The translations under genes were made by a program, and so were the position numbers. This document shows positions 14,032-23,513 of a stretch of DNA of 63,953 nt, one piece after another; positions within the stretch are counted from its first letter, which is position 1, and the number at the start of each line of letters is the position of its first letter. The notes beneath the pieces are model-generated. The model saw nothing but the letters and a program-made list of their open reading frames with translations, did no database searches and was not told the origin of the DNA. Source of the stretch: Flavobacterium difficile (GTDB lineage Bacteria; Bacteroidota; Bacteroidia; Flavobacteriales; Flavobacteriaceae); NCBI RefSeq assembly GCF_011392115.1, contig NZ_JAAJBT010000010.1, positions 1 to 63,953 of the forward strand. Reading direction: 5' to 3'.

Positions 14032-14688
14032 TTATTTATTAATTAATTGCATTATAAAATCGTTATTCATTTCCGTAAAATCTCTGAAACAAAAATCCGA
14101 TTCGTGTAATACTTCTTTCTCACCAATGCCAATACTTGTCATTCCAGCTGTATTTGCTGCTTGAATACCTGCAACAGAATCTTCAAAAACGATTGAATTT
14201 TCGTAAGCTACACTAACTTTATTGGCGCCTTGCAGAAAAACTTCTGGATCTGGTTTGGCATTGGTTACATCATTTCCATCTACAATTGCATCAAAATAAT
14301 GCAAAATGTTTACTTTCTCTAAAATTGGACGGGCATTTTTACTTGCCGAACCCAATACTACAAATTGATTATTAATTTTTAAAAACTGAAGTACTTCTTC
14401 TACACGAGGTAAAATTTCTGAAGCATCCATTTGATGTACAAACGCCAAATAGTCTTCGTTTTTTTGGATTAACCACTTGTTTTTATCTTCTGGAGTTGCT
14501 TGCACATTTCCTTCTGCTAAAATAATTTCTAACGAACGAACTCGGCTTACGCCTTTAAGTTGTTCATTAATTTCGTGCGTAAAATTGATATTCAGACTAT
14601 CGGCTAATTTTTTCCATGCCAAAAAATGAAATTTGGCTGTGTCGACAATTACGCCATCAAGGTCGAATATAAATGCTTTTTTATTCAT
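14032..14688 (-). CDS. pgmB: Beta-phosphoglucomutase
   Basis: A 218-residue HAD-family enzyme. The loop DLDGVIVDT (nucleophile and acid/base Asp) is near the N-terminus. A cap region follows (HEINEQLKGVSR), then LGSAS, KPDPEVF and FEDSVAGIQAA. It converts beta-glucose 1-phosphate to glucose 6-phosphate. The start at 14688 (MNKKAF) is chosen because the HAD motif begins seven residues later and the longer frame runs into the upstream gene. It starts 10 bp after the sugar transporter and precedes the GH65 gene, so substrate production and use are genetically linked. Confidence 0.92.
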   Translation of the reverse strand: MNKKAFIFDLDGVIVDTAKFHFLAWKKLADSLNINFTHEINEQLKGVSRVRSLEIILAEGNVQATPEDKNKWLIQKNEDYLAFVHQMDASEILPRVEEVLQFLKINNQFVVLGSASKNARPILEKVNILHYFDAIVDGNDVTNAKPDPEVFLQGANKVSVAYENSIVFEDSVAGIQAANTAGMTSIGIGEKEVLHESDFCFRDFTEMNNDFIMQLINK

Positions 14689-14698
14689 TTTTTTATTT

Positions 14699-16105
14699 TT
14701 AACCTGAAATTGCATTTTTGTCTGTAATAAACAAATTACATAAACCTGCAATAATTAGTGAAATTCCAGCTAACAGCATGGCATTGATATGTGCTTCTCC
14801 AATAAGTTTATACAGAAAATTAATTCCTCCTAAAGCCGCAATAATTTGTGGAATTACAATAAACATATTGAACAATCCCATCATCATACCCATCTTATTC
14901 GGATTAACAGAACTAGATAACATGGCATATGGCATAGAGAGAATACTTCCCCAAGAAAAACCAATAAGTATGAAAGCATATAATAAAGTTTCAGGAGTGG
15001 CATAAAACATATAGATAAATCCTAAACCACCAAGAACTAAAGAAGCCATGTGGATGAATTTTCTATTGATTTTATTTTTCATGGTATAAAACGTTAATAA
15101 TAAAGCAAAAGCCATAGAAGATAAACCATAAATTCCAGTTGCAGATCCGACTAAATCGGCCGCATTATTGTAAACTTTATCTTTTGCTTTGTATTCCTTT
15201 TCTTTTTCTGCATTCAGATATATTATTTCCTTTTTAGCGTTTACTAACGGTTCTTCTGCAGCATTGAGTTTAGCATACAACTTAACATCTGGTTTTGGAG
15301 AATGAAACACATGTTCTGTTAGAGCTGGCATCGATAAGCTCCACATTGTAAAAAAGGCAAACCAACTGAAAAACTGAATTAATCCTAGTTTTTTCATAGT
15401 AGAAGGCATTTCTTTCAGACTAAGTAGTAAATCTGGAATAAAACGAGAGGCTTTCTTTTCTTGAAGAAACTGTTCTAAATTTTCAGGAGGTGTTTCTTTA
15501 GTAGTAAAAATGGTAAAGAGAATACTAGTTAAGAACACGAAAGCTCCGATAGAAAAAGCTACAATAACAGAATCGGGAATAATTCCGGCGTTAGCTTCAT
15601 TAGAAATCCCTAATTTATTTACCAACCAAGGTAAGTTACTTGCAATCCATGTTCCTATACCAATAATTAGTGTTTGGATGATAAAACCATTTGAGCGTTG
15701 TGTTTCTGGTAATTTATCTGCAACTAAAGCACGGAAAGGCTCCATACTTATATTGATTGATGAATCTAACACCCATAACAAACCTGCTGCAATCCAAAGC
15801 GCAGGAGAATGAGGCATAAAAAATAGGGTAATTGAAGCTATAATTGCTCCGATAAGAAAGAATGGTTTTCTCCTTCCGTATTTAGGACTCCATGTGTTGT
15901 CGGACAAATATCCTACAATAGGTTGCACCAATAAACCAGTTAAAGGTGCGGCAATCCATAATCCGGGAATGTCATCTACGGCTGCTCCAAGAGTTTGAAA
16001 AATTCTGGACATAAAGCCGCCTTGTAAGGCAAAACCAAACTGTATCCCTAAGAAACCGAAACTCATGTTCCAAATTTCCCAGAAACTTAACTTACGCTTT
16101 TCCAT
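14699..16105 (-). CDS. SLC45/MalY-like MFS sugar transporter
   Basis: A 468-residue inner-membrane protein with about 12 hydrophobic segments. It opens with SFWEIWNMSFGFLGIQFGF, then LVQPIVGYLSD and YGRRKPFF, the features of the GPH/SLC45-like sugar:proton symporters that include Caulobacter MalY. A hydrophilic loop (~275-310) with Lys/Glu-rich sequence separates the two halves. It should carry maltose or short maltodextrins from periplasm to cytoplasm. It is the first gene of the transporter-pgmB-GH65 run and follows lacI after 208 bp. Confidence 0.88.
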   Translation of the reverse strand: MEKRKLSFWEIWNMSFGFLGIQFGFALQGGFMSRIFQTLGAAVDDIPGLWIAAPLTGLLVQPIVGYLSDNTWSPKYGRRKPFFLIGAIIASITLFFMPHSPALWIAAGLLWVLDSSINISMEPFRALVADKLPETQRSNGFIIQTLIIGIGTWIASNLPWLVNKLGISNEANAGIIPDSVIVAFSIGAFVFLTSILFTIFTTKETPPENLEQFLQEKKASRFIPDLLLSLKEMPSTMKKLGLIQFFSWFAFFTMWSLSMPALTEHVFHSPKPDVKLYAKLNAAEEPLVNAKKEIIYLNAEKEKEYKAKDKVYNNAADLVGSATGIYGLSSMAFALLLTFYTMKNKINRKFIHMASLVLGGLGFIYMFYATPETLLYAFILIGFSWGSILSMPYAMLSSSVNPNKMGMMMGLFNMFIVIPQIIAALGGINFLYKLIGEAHINAMLLAGISLIIAGLCNLFITDKNAISG

Positions 16106-16200
16106 TTATCGTAATTAGTTGTTAATACTACGATAAGCGTTTTTTACATGCTTATCAAAACTATACTTAATTTTTGAAGTGAAATATAAGCTTTGATTGA
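16106..16200 (-). promoter_or_regulatory. Promoter region of the MFS-pgmB-GH65 operon
   Basis: The minus strand has TAGTTTTG (complement of 16156-16163), matching the -7 consensus TAnnTTTG, 50 bp before the ATG. No good -33 box is seen. An inverted repeat GATAAGC (16132-16138) / GCTTATC (16150-16156) covers the expected start of transcription. A block at 16172-16191 recurs in the susC leader. Confidence 0.4.
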
Positions 16201-16313
16201 CACAAATTAAAGTAAATTATTTTGAATTATCTAAAAATAATTTTTAAAAAACACACCAAATAACCTTTTTTACTTAATTCAATGTGTTGATTTTTAGTGT
16301 TTTAAAAAAACTA

Positions 16314-17333
16314 TTACGTTTTCGTAGATTGTCTAAAAATCAAGTCAGTTTCTATAATTTCTGTAGTGTATTGTTCGTCTTCTTCTTCTTTTTCTAATCT
16401 TTCGATAAGCATTTTGGCAGCTTTTTCACCCATTTTAATTCCATTCTGACTTACAGTAGTTATGGTTGGTGTAGAAAATTGTGATATGATACCATCTGTA
16501 AAACCGATAACAGCAATGTCATTTGGTACATTTTTCCCGACTTTATTAATTGCTTTTATAGCGGTAACGGCAAACAATTCATTCACAGCAAAAACAGCAT
16601 CAATATCGTTATTAGAAATCAAATCGACAATTTGATCTTGACAATGGTCGATATCTTCAATCTTAATAATTAAATTTTCTTGTGGACTAACGTTGTAATT
16701 TGCTAAGGCTTTTAAGTATCCTTCTGTACGAAGTTTTCCCACACTTACATAATCAACTGTTGTAAGTAAGGCAATATTTTTATAATTATTTGTGATAAAA
16801 AATTCCGTAGCATTATAAGCTGCTAATTGATCGTCTATAATTACTTTATCACAAAATACATCATTAGTAATTCTATCAAACAAAACAATTGGCATGCCTT
16901 GATTGATGACTTCTTCTAAATGGTGAAAATCTTTTTTTAATTGGGTTTCTTTGGAGAGTGACATAATAAAACCATCTGTACTTCCGCTGGCAAGCATTTC
17001 TAAGTTAATTACCTCTTTATCAAAAGATTCATCTGAAAGCGTAACTATAACATTATAACCATATTCATTCGCTACATGTTCAATTCCACTAATAACCGTG
17101 GCGAAAAAATGATGTACAATTTCTGGAATTATGATACCAATAGTTTTGGTTTTTTTGTTTTTTAAACTTAAAGCAATATTATTTGGCTTATAGTTATATA
17201 ATTTTGCAAATGCTTGAACTTTAGCTCTAGTTTCCTCACTAATTTCATGGCTATCACGTAATGATTTTGAAACCGTTGAAATAGAAATGTCTAGTTCTTT
17301 AGCAATTTGTTTTAGCGTAACTTTTCTTCTCAT
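16314..17333 (-). CDS. LacI-family transcriptional regulator of the maltodextrin locus
   Basis: A 339-residue protein with an N-terminal helix-turn-helix (VTLKQIAKELDISISTVSKSL, about 5-25) and hinge. A periplasmic-binding-like sensor domain starts at IGIIIPEI and ends in the family's FRQSTKT tail. It is divergent from susC, and a perfect palindrome of the LacI type lies between them. The usual model is sugar-responsive control of the divergent susC operon and the downstream transporter operon. Bacteroides starch loci use SusR instead, so LacI control is a flavobacterial trait. Repressor or activator mode cannot be decided from sequence. Confidence 0.92.
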   Translation of the reverse strand: MRRKVTLKQIAKELDISISTVSKSLRDSHEISEETRAKVQAFAKLYNYKPNNIALSLKNKKTKTIGIIIPEIVHHFFATVISGIEHVANEYGYNVIVTLSDESFDKEVINLEMLASGSTDGFIMSLSKETQLKKDFHHLEEVINQGMPIVLFDRITNDVFCDKVIIDDQLAAYNATEFFITNNYKNIALLTTVDYVSVGKLRTEGYLKALANYNVSPQENLIIKIEDIDHCQDQIVDLISNNDIDAVFAVNELFAVTAIKAINKVGKNVPNDIAVIGFTDGIISQFSTPTITTVSQNGIKMGEKAAKMLIERLEKEEEDEQYTTEIIETDLIFRQSTKT

Positions 17334-17499
17334 TTTATGGTTGTGATTTTTTTTAAATTTAATACAGGTTTACAAGGTACATTATTTTTTTAAAATGCAT
17401 ATAAATTCCTTTTAATGATTATCTCAAAAACTTAAAAAAATAATTACACAGTCACTAATTTTAACCACTTTATATTCAAAATAATACAAAGTTTTCAAC

Positions 17500-17515
17500 A
17501 CGAAAACGTTTTCGT
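17500..17515. promoter_or_regulatory. LacI-type operator palindrome ACGAAAACGTTTTCGT
   Basis: A perfect 16-bp palindrome with the central CG typical of LacI-family operators. It lies 107 bp before the susC ATG and 166 bp before the lacI ATG, and covers the place where a -33 box for the proposed susC promoter would be. Confidence 0.8.
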
Positions 17516-17533
17516 TGCGATTTATAATTTGTT

Positions 17534-17541
17534 TAAGTTTG
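17534..17541 (+). promoter_or_regulatory. Candidate -7 box (TAAGTTTG) of the susC promoter
   Basis: It matches TAnnTTTG. The -33 position 19 bp upstream reads TTCG, inside the palindrome edge, so the core promoter is weak and would depend on the regulator. The leader would be about 75 nt. Confidence 0.4.
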
Positions 17542-17550
17542 AATAATCAT

Positions 17551-17590
17551 TTTTTTACATAAATTTAACTTTTGAAGTGAATATATAAGC
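17551..17590 (+). repeat. Leader box shared with the MFS promoter region
   Basis: TTTTTTACAT (17551-17560), then ATTTAACTTTTGAAGTGA and ATATAAGC to 17590, recur in the same orientation at 16140-16191 with an extra ~13 bp between the two parts. It may be a regulatory site or the remnant of a duplicated leader. Confidence 0.55.
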
Positions 17591-17622
17591 AACTAAAACT
17601 ATTATTAATTTAAATAATTTGT

Positions 17623-20600
17623 ATGAAAACAATGCTAAAAAAATTACTCTTTTTTATGCTCGTATTACCTTTAAGTGTTTTAGCACAAAACACATTAACT
17701 GGTAAAGTAACAGATGCATTAAATAATCAAGTAATGCCTGGAGTTACGGTTTCAATCTCAGGAACTTCAACAGGCACTATTACAGATGAACAAGGTGCAT
17801 TTACTTTAAAAAACGTAAAAAATGGTGATGTAGTATCATTTGCTTTTTTAGGTTATAAAACAAAACTTGTTACATATACTAACCAACAAAGCATTTCAAT
17901 TGCTCTAGAACAAGAAGGACAAGGAATTGAAGAAGTTGTTGTAGTAGGATATGGTAAAGTTAAGAAAAAAGACGCTACAGGTGCTGTAACACAAATTGGT
18001 AGCAAAGATTTTAATAAAGGTGCTACACCAACGGTAGAAAATCTTTTAAACGGTAGAGTTGCCGGTGTTCAAATCACAACTGGTGGTGGTCCAGGTTCTG
18101 GTTCTGCAATTAGAATTAGAGGTGGAGCTTCTTTAACGGCTAACAATGAGCCATTAATTGTGGTAGACGGATTACCATTACAAAACTCTAACCAAGGAAC
18201 GCCATCGGGTTCTAGAAACTTTTTAGCTTCTATTGACCCATCAACTATTGAATCTATAACCGTTTTAAAAGACGCTGCTTCTACAGCTATTTATGGTTCT
18301 CGTGCTTCTAATGGTGTTATTTTAATTACTACAAAAAAAGGAAGTAAAAAACTAAATGTAGAATACAACTTTCAATATGGTTCTGGACAAAACAGAAGAA
18401 AAATTGATGTTTTAGGAGCGTCTGAATTTGTATCGGCTGTTGAAAAATATTTCCCAAATTTAACGAATGCATTAGGGGTTGATGATCCGAATTCTACCGC
18501 AGTTGATAACCCTTCAACACCAGGTATTATTGAAGGAAGACTATTGTACAACACCGATTGGCAAGATGAGATTTACAAAAGAACTGATTATGTTGTAAAT
18601 ACATTAAATGTTGGTGGAAGTTTATTTGACGTGATACCAACAAGAGTAACTGCAAGTAACACGTATCAAGAAGGTTTAGTTTTAACTGATAAATTCAATA
18701 GATCTAATTTCAGTTTAGCCTTAAGCCCAAGTTTCTTCAAAAATCATTTAAAAGTTAACGTGAATGCTAACTACGCAAATGAAAGAAATAAATTCGCAGC
18801 TACACCAATTGGAGCCGCATTAAGAATGGATCCAACCAAACCAGTATACAGTGGAAATACAGCTTGGGGAGGATTTACTGAATTCTTATCAAATACTACA
18901 ACTAATCAACTAGCTGCGGGAGGAACAAGAAACCCAGTTGGTAACATCTTACTTAACAACAGTATCTCAGATGTGAATAGAATTTATGGTAATGTTCAAT
19001 TAGATTACAAATTTCATTTTTTACCTGAATTGAGAGCAGTTGTAAATGCTGGAATAGACAAATCTAGCGGTTCTGGTAGAAATACTACATCAAAAAACTC
19101 ATCAGTTGCTTTCAGTATTTTAGACGGAACAATAGAAAACAACAAATTAGGATCTAGAGAAACGTATTCTTCAGAATTAAACAACAAATTATTTGATGGT
19201 TATTTAAATTATACGAAAAAGTTTGGAGGTTTAGAATTAGATGCAACAGCAGGTTATTCTTATCAAAAATTTGAACAAGTAAGATATTCTTCAGGTAACG
19301 TAGTTGATCCAAATAGAAACGAAGATACATTCACCGCACCAGATTTAGTACTGTTAGGATTCTTCGGAAGAACAAACTTTACATTAAACGACAAATATAT
19401 ACTATCTCTATCATACAGAAGAGACGGATCATCTAGATTCCCTTCTAATGAAAAATATGGTAACTTCCCTGGAGCATCCATTGCTTGGAAAGTAAACAAA
19501 GATTTATTTACTGAAAGCAAAGTAATTTCCGACTTAAAATTACGTGCAGGTTGGGGTATTACTGGGCAGCAAGATTTAGGGCAAAACGATTTCTTTATTC
19601 CAAGATACCAAACAGGTAACCCAGATTCTCAATATGTATTTGGAAATACACCAATCATTTTAGGTTTACCATTAGCATTTAACAGCCAATTAAAATGGGA
19701 AGAAACCACAAACTATAACGCAGGTTTAGACTATGGTTTATGGAATGATAGAATTACTGGTAGCGTAGATGTATTTTATAAATTATCTGAGGACTTATTA
19801 TATAATGATGCTCCTTTTGCAGATGGTTCTAACTTTTCTAATAAAGGTGCACAAAATTCTGGAAGTTTTACAACAAAAGGAATCGAGTTTAATATTAATG
19901 CAGATATCTTAAGAGAAGGGAATTTCAAATGGAATGTAAACTTCAACGCGTCTACTTACGAAAGAAGAATTAAAGAACTTCCAGCTGGAAACAACTTATT
20001 AGTTGGAGGAATTGGTGGAGGAACTGGTGGAAATATTCAAATTTTCAGTGAAGGTTGGACTCCGTTTTCATATTATGTATATAAACAACTGTACAACCCA
20101 AATGGAACACCTATAGAAGGAGCTTTTGCTGATATCAATGGTGATAATCTTGTAAATGAAAACGACAGATACATATACAAAAACCCAGACCCAGCAGCTT
20201 TATTAGGTTTTCAATCAAGCATGAGTTACAAAAACTTAGACTTATCTTTCAACATGAGAGCAAGTATTGGGAATAAAGCATACAATAACGTTAACTCAGC
20301 CAACGCTTACACTAACTTTTTACAAGATGTTGGTAGTACTGTAGCAAACGTTCCTTCTGCTACTTTTGAGAGTAATTTTGCAAGTGCAGGAAACAATGTA
20401 ATCTTCTCAGATTATTATATTGAAGACGCCTCTTTTTTAAGAGTGGATAATATTACTTTAGGATATACTTTCCAAAAAACAGAAACTAGAAAAGCAGTAG
20501 TGAGAATTACTGCAGGAATTCAAAATCCTGACTTTTTACTATTTACTAAATATTCTGGTTTAGACCCTGAAGTATTTGGTGGAATAGACAATACTATTTA

Positions 20601-20646
20601 TCCAAGACAAGAACAAATCTTGTTAGGTGTAAATGTTAAATTTTAA
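17623..20646 (+). CDS. susC: SusC-like TonB-dependent outer-membrane transporter
   Basis: A 1007-residue protein with a signal peptide (LPLSVLAQ), a carboxypeptidase-regulatory-like domain (~23-105), the EEVVVVGYG segment typical of SusC/RagA proteins, a plug domain (~115-235) ending in the YGSRASNGVILITTK motif, and a C-terminal beta-barrel ending in a terminal Phe. It imports maltooligosaccharides across the outer membrane, capped by the SusD partner, with energy from TonB-ExbBD encoded elsewhere. susD starts 5 bp after its stop codon. The promoter region holds the LacI palindrome. Confidence 0.95.
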   Translation: MKTMLKKLLFFMLVLPLSVLAQNTLTGKVTDALNNQVMPGVTVSISGTSTGTITDEQGAFTLKNVKNGDVVSFAFLGYKTKLVTYTNQQSISIALEQEGQGIEEVVVVGYGKVKKKDATGAVTQIGSKDFNKGATPTVENLLNGRVAGVQITTGGGPGSGSAIRIRGGASLTANNEPLIVVDGLPLQNSNQGTPSGSRNFLASIDPSTIESITVLKDAASTAIYGSRASNGVILITTKKGSKKLNVEYNFQYGSGQNRRKIDVLGASEFVSAVEKYFPNLTNALGVDDPNSTAVDNPSTPGIIEGRLLYNTDWQDEIYKRTDYVVNTLNVGGSLFDVIPTRVTASNTYQEGLVLTDKFNRSNFSLALSPSFFKNHLKVNVNANYANERNKFAATPIGAALRMDPTKPVYSGNTAWGGFTEFLSNTTTNQLAAGGTRNPVGNILLNNSISDVNRIYGNVQLDYKFHFLPELRAVVNAGIDKSSGSGRNTTSKNSSVAFSILDGTIENNKLGSRETYSSELNNKLFDGYLNYTKKFGGLELDATAGYSYQKFEQVRYSSGNVVDPNRNEDTFTAPDLVLLGFFGRTNFTLNDKYILSLSYRRDGSSRFPSNEKYGNFPGASIAWKVNKDLFTESKVISDLKLRAGWGITGQQDLGQNDFFIPRYQTGNPDSQYVFGNTPIILGLPLAFNSQLKWEETTNYNAGLDYGLWNDRITGSVDVFYKLSEDLLYNDAPFADGSNFSNKGAQNSGSFTTKGIEFNINADILREGNFKWNVNFNASTYERRIKELPAGNNLLVGGIGGGTGGNIQIFSEGWTPFSYYVYKQLYNPNGTPIEGAFADINGDNLVNENDRYIYKNPDPAALLGFQSSMSYKNLDLSFNMRASIGNKAYNNVNSANAYTNFLQDVGSTVANVPSATFESNFASAGNNVIFSDYYIEDASFLRVDNITLGYTFQKTETRKAVVRITAGIQNPDFLLFTKYSGLDPEVFGGIDNTIYPRQEQILLGVNVKF

Positions 20647-20651
20647 TAAAA

Positions 20652-22253
20652 ATGATTATGAAAAAGTTTAAAACAAATTTAATTGCCTTATTTGGGATTA
20701 CAATTTTATTTACATCTTGTACAGATGATTTAAATGTTGTTCCAGAAGATGATGACATATTCCTTTCCGAAGCCTTTTTTAGTAATCCAGCTTCATACAG
20801 ACAAGGAATTGCAGGTGTGTATGCCAATTTATCTTTAACAGGATTAACTGGTGCTGGTTCTTCAAACATTTCTGGTTTAGATGCTGGAACTAGTCAGTAT
20901 GGAAGATGTTTATGGTATTTACAAAATTTAAGTACTGATGAAGTAATTTGGTCTTATGAAAACGATCCAGGTGTAGCTGAAATCCAAAGAAACACTTGGA
21001 CTTCAAACAACCCAATCGTTTTAGGAATGTTTGCGCGTTCAATGGCTCAAGTTGCATTTTGTAACGAGTATTTAAGACAAACAACTTCTGAAAAATTAAG
21101 TGGACGTGGCGTTAATGATGCTACATTACTTGCTAATATTTCTGATTACAGAAACGAAGCAAGAGCGTTAAGAGCCTTAGCTTACTATCACTTAATGGAT
21201 ATGTATGGAAAAGCAGCTTTTAACACTGAAAATGATATTGTAGGACAAGCAGGACCTGAATATAACAGACAACAATTGTTCACGTTTATCGAAAGTGAAC
21301 TAACTGCTATTGCACCAAATTTAAAAGCACCAAGAACAAATGAATATGGTAGAGTTGATAGAGCTTTCGCTTGGATGATTTTAGCTAAAATGTACTTAAA
21401 TGCAGAAGTGTATATTGGTCAAAATAAATATAATGAATGTGCAACTATGTGTGAAAATATTATTGGAGGCGGTTATGTTTTAGAAGACAACTACTTACAT
21501 AACTTTACAGCAGATAATCACACATCAAGCGAAATGATTTTTTCATTACAATCAGATGGAAATGTTACGCAAAACTTCGGGCCAACAACAGTTATGATTA
21601 ATGGACAAGTTGGTTCAGTTGAACAAAATGGAGTATCTATGGGTGTTGGTGCCGGTGGATGGGGTGGTGCCTTAAGACTTAGAAAACAATTTGTTGAAAA
21701 ATTTAACGGTGGTGCATTTGCTACTGATGAAAGAAACACTATAATTTCTGGATCTCGACCAATTGACATTGCCAATATAGCAATACAAGCTCAAGGACAT
21801 GTATTAGCAAAATATTCTAATAGAACGTCTACAGGAACACCTGGTGTTAACCAAACTTTTGTGGATACAGACTTTCCTTTATTCCGTTTAGCAGACGTAT
21901 ATTTGATGTATGCTGAATGCGCGGTAAGAGGAGCTAGCACAGCTACTACTAGTCAAGCTTTAACTTATGTAAATGCATTAAGAGAAAGAGCCAATAATAA
22001 TTCTTCTAATAATATTTCTGCAGGAGATTTAACACTTGATTTCTTATTAGATGAAAGATCAAGAGAATTACACTGGGAAGGTCATAGAAGACAAGATTTA
22101 ATTCGTTTCAACAAGTATACGAATAACTACAATTGGGCGTGGAAAGGAAACGGACAATCAGGAATATCTATTGCTCCACACTTTAAATTATTTCCAATAC
22201 CTGCTACAAGTTTACAAGCAAACCCTAATTTAACTCAAAACACAGGTTATTAA
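20652..22253 (+). CDS. susD: SusD-like starch-binding lipoprotein
   Basis: A 533-residue RagB/SusD-family lipoprotein with a lipobox (LFTSC, Cys23) followed by TDD, an acidic stretch typical of surface-exported lipoproteins in this phylum. The N-terminal TPR-like part includes the NEARALRALAYYHLMDMYG segment. The C-terminus has FPLFRLADVYLMYAE and LLDERSRELHWEGHRRQDLIRF, all family hallmarks. It forms the substrate-binding lid of SusC. ATGs at 20652 and 20658 are both possible; the second gives a more usual MKKFK start. Confidence 0.95.
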   Translation: MIMKKFKTNLIALFGITILFTSCTDDLNVVPEDDDIFLSEAFFSNPASYRQGIAGVYANLSLTGLTGAGSSNISGLDAGTSQYGRCLWYLQNLSTDEVIWSYENDPGVAEIQRNTWTSNNPIVLGMFARSMAQVAFCNEYLRQTTSEKLSGRGVNDATLLANISDYRNEARALRALAYYHLMDMYGKAAFNTENDIVGQAGPEYNRQQLFTFIESELTAIAPNLKAPRTNEYGRVDRAFAWMILAKMYLNAEVYIGQNKYNECATMCENIIGGGYVLEDNYLHNFTADNHTSSEMIFSLQSDGNVTQNFGPTTVMINGQVGSVEQNGVSMGVGAGGWGGALRLRKQFVEKFNGGAFATDERNTIISGSRPIDIANIAIQAQGHVLAKYSNRTSTGTPGVNQTFVDTDFPLFRLADVYLMYAECAVRGASTATTSQALTYVNALRERANNNSSNNISAGDLTLDFLLDERSRELHWEGHRRQDLIRFNKYTNNYNWAWKGNGQSGISIAPHFKLFPIPATSLQANPNLTQNTGY

Positions 22254-22275
22254 TCATCTTAAATTTCTAATTATT

Positions 22276-23403
22276 ATGAAAAATATATTTAAAACTTTAG
22301 TATTAAGCATTTTCACAATGACAATTGTTTCTTGTGAAGACGAACAAAACTTAGCTTATTTAACTCAGAAAGATGCATCATTTACAATCATCACACCAAC
22401 AAACGGTGAAGCGATTACCTTAAATGAATCCAGTCCAAACAATCCTGGAATTGCACTTACTTGGAACGAATACAACTATTCAACTCCAGCAAGTGTAACT
22501 TATACAGTTGAATTAGCACCAAATGGATCAGACTTTTCTAATGCTCAAACTTTAGGAAGTACAACTAACAGAAACATTACTATCACAGCTGATCAATTGA
22601 ACCTTGCTGCTTTAACAGCAGGCGCAACACCTTTTGTACAAAGCCCTGTTGATATCAGAATTAAAGCAACAGTAGCCGGAACAAATCCAGTATATTCAAA
22701 TGTTATTACATACATAGTAACTTGCTATGGTTGTTTAGGAAAATTTGCAATGGGAACAGCACTTTCAGCAAACTCAACATGGTCAAATCCTTTAACTTTA
22801 ATTTGTAACGATGATGTATTATCTGCAAAAGCTAGCTTTGTTAATGGAAAATTTGGAATTTATGACACAAGTGGTAATACAGGATCGGTTAAAAACTTTT
22901 CATTTTACGCTGGACAAAATTACAAAATCGTGTCTGTCTTAACAGATTCAAACGATCCAACTTCAACTTTTAATTTCACTGGTACACCAGATACATATAG
23001 AATTAAAATTGATCAAACTAACAAAACTATTGGTATTGCAAAAAGCACTGTTAACTCTGGTATCGAACCAGTTTCTTACTGGATGGTTGGAGCTGCAACT
23101 CCAGGTGGATGGTCATGGACAGGAAGTAACGAAACAGAATTACCAGTTGTTTCAAATGGTATTTACGAGGTTCCTGTAAACTTAACAAATAATGAAACTT
23201 TCAGAATTTGGTCTGCAAATGATGGTGGTGACAGTTGGGGATCACCAAATAGAAACTACCCTTCATTCGCTAACGATGGATATACAATAGATTCAGAATT
23301 AATCAACGCAATGGATGGTGATAGCAATTTCAGATATGTTGGTCCTACTGGAATTAGATTATTCAAAGTGAATACAGTAACAAAAGTAATTTCTGTAGAC
23401 TAA
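22276..23403 (+). CDS. susE: SusE/SusF-family outer-membrane starch-binding lipoprotein
   Basis: A 375-residue lipoprotein with lipobox IVSC (Cys20) followed by EDE, consistent with surface display. The N-terminal ~130 residues form the SusE Ig-like domain (LTWNEYNYSTPASVTYTVEL). Two starch-binding modules follow; the second (YWMVGAATPGGWSWTGSNETELP) has the aromatic residues used for glucan stacking. It has no catalytic role and binds oligosaccharide at the cell surface next to SusCD. It starts 22 bp after susD and is followed by a terminator. Confidence 0.9.
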   Translation: MKNIFKTLVLSIFTMTIVSCEDEQNLAYLTQKDASFTIITPTNGEAITLNESSPNNPGIALTWNEYNYSTPASVTYTVELAPNGSDFSNAQTLGSTTNRNITITADQLNLAALTAGATPFVQSPVDIRIKATVAGTNPVYSNVITYIVTCYGCLGKFAMGTALSANSTWSNPLTLICNDDVLSAKASFVNGKFGIYDTSGNTGSVKNFSFYAGQNYKIVSVLTDSNDPTSTFNFTGTPDTYRIKIDQTNKTIGIAKSTVNSGIEPVSYWMVGAATPGGWSWTGSNETELPVVSNGIYEVPVNLTNNETFRIWSANDGGDSWGSPNRNYPSFANDGYTIDSELINAMDGDSNFRYVGPTGIRLFKVNTVTKVISVD

Positions 23404-23421
23404 TTGTAAAAAACTAAAATT

Positions 23422-23456
23422 AAAATTGAGCTATATTTAGGTATAGCTCAATTTTT
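23422..23456 (+). terminator. Terminator after susE
   Basis: AAAATTGAGCTATA / TATAGCTCAATTTT forms a perfect 14-bp stem with a 6-base loop and a short T run. It separates susCDE from the secreted amylase gene, which begins 57 bp later without a clear promoter, so partial readthrough may set a lower level for the amylase. Confidence 0.8.
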
Positions 23457-23513
23457 AATTAATAAACACATGAATTTCCCTTCATAAAATCATAAAAATT
23501 AATAAATAAACCT

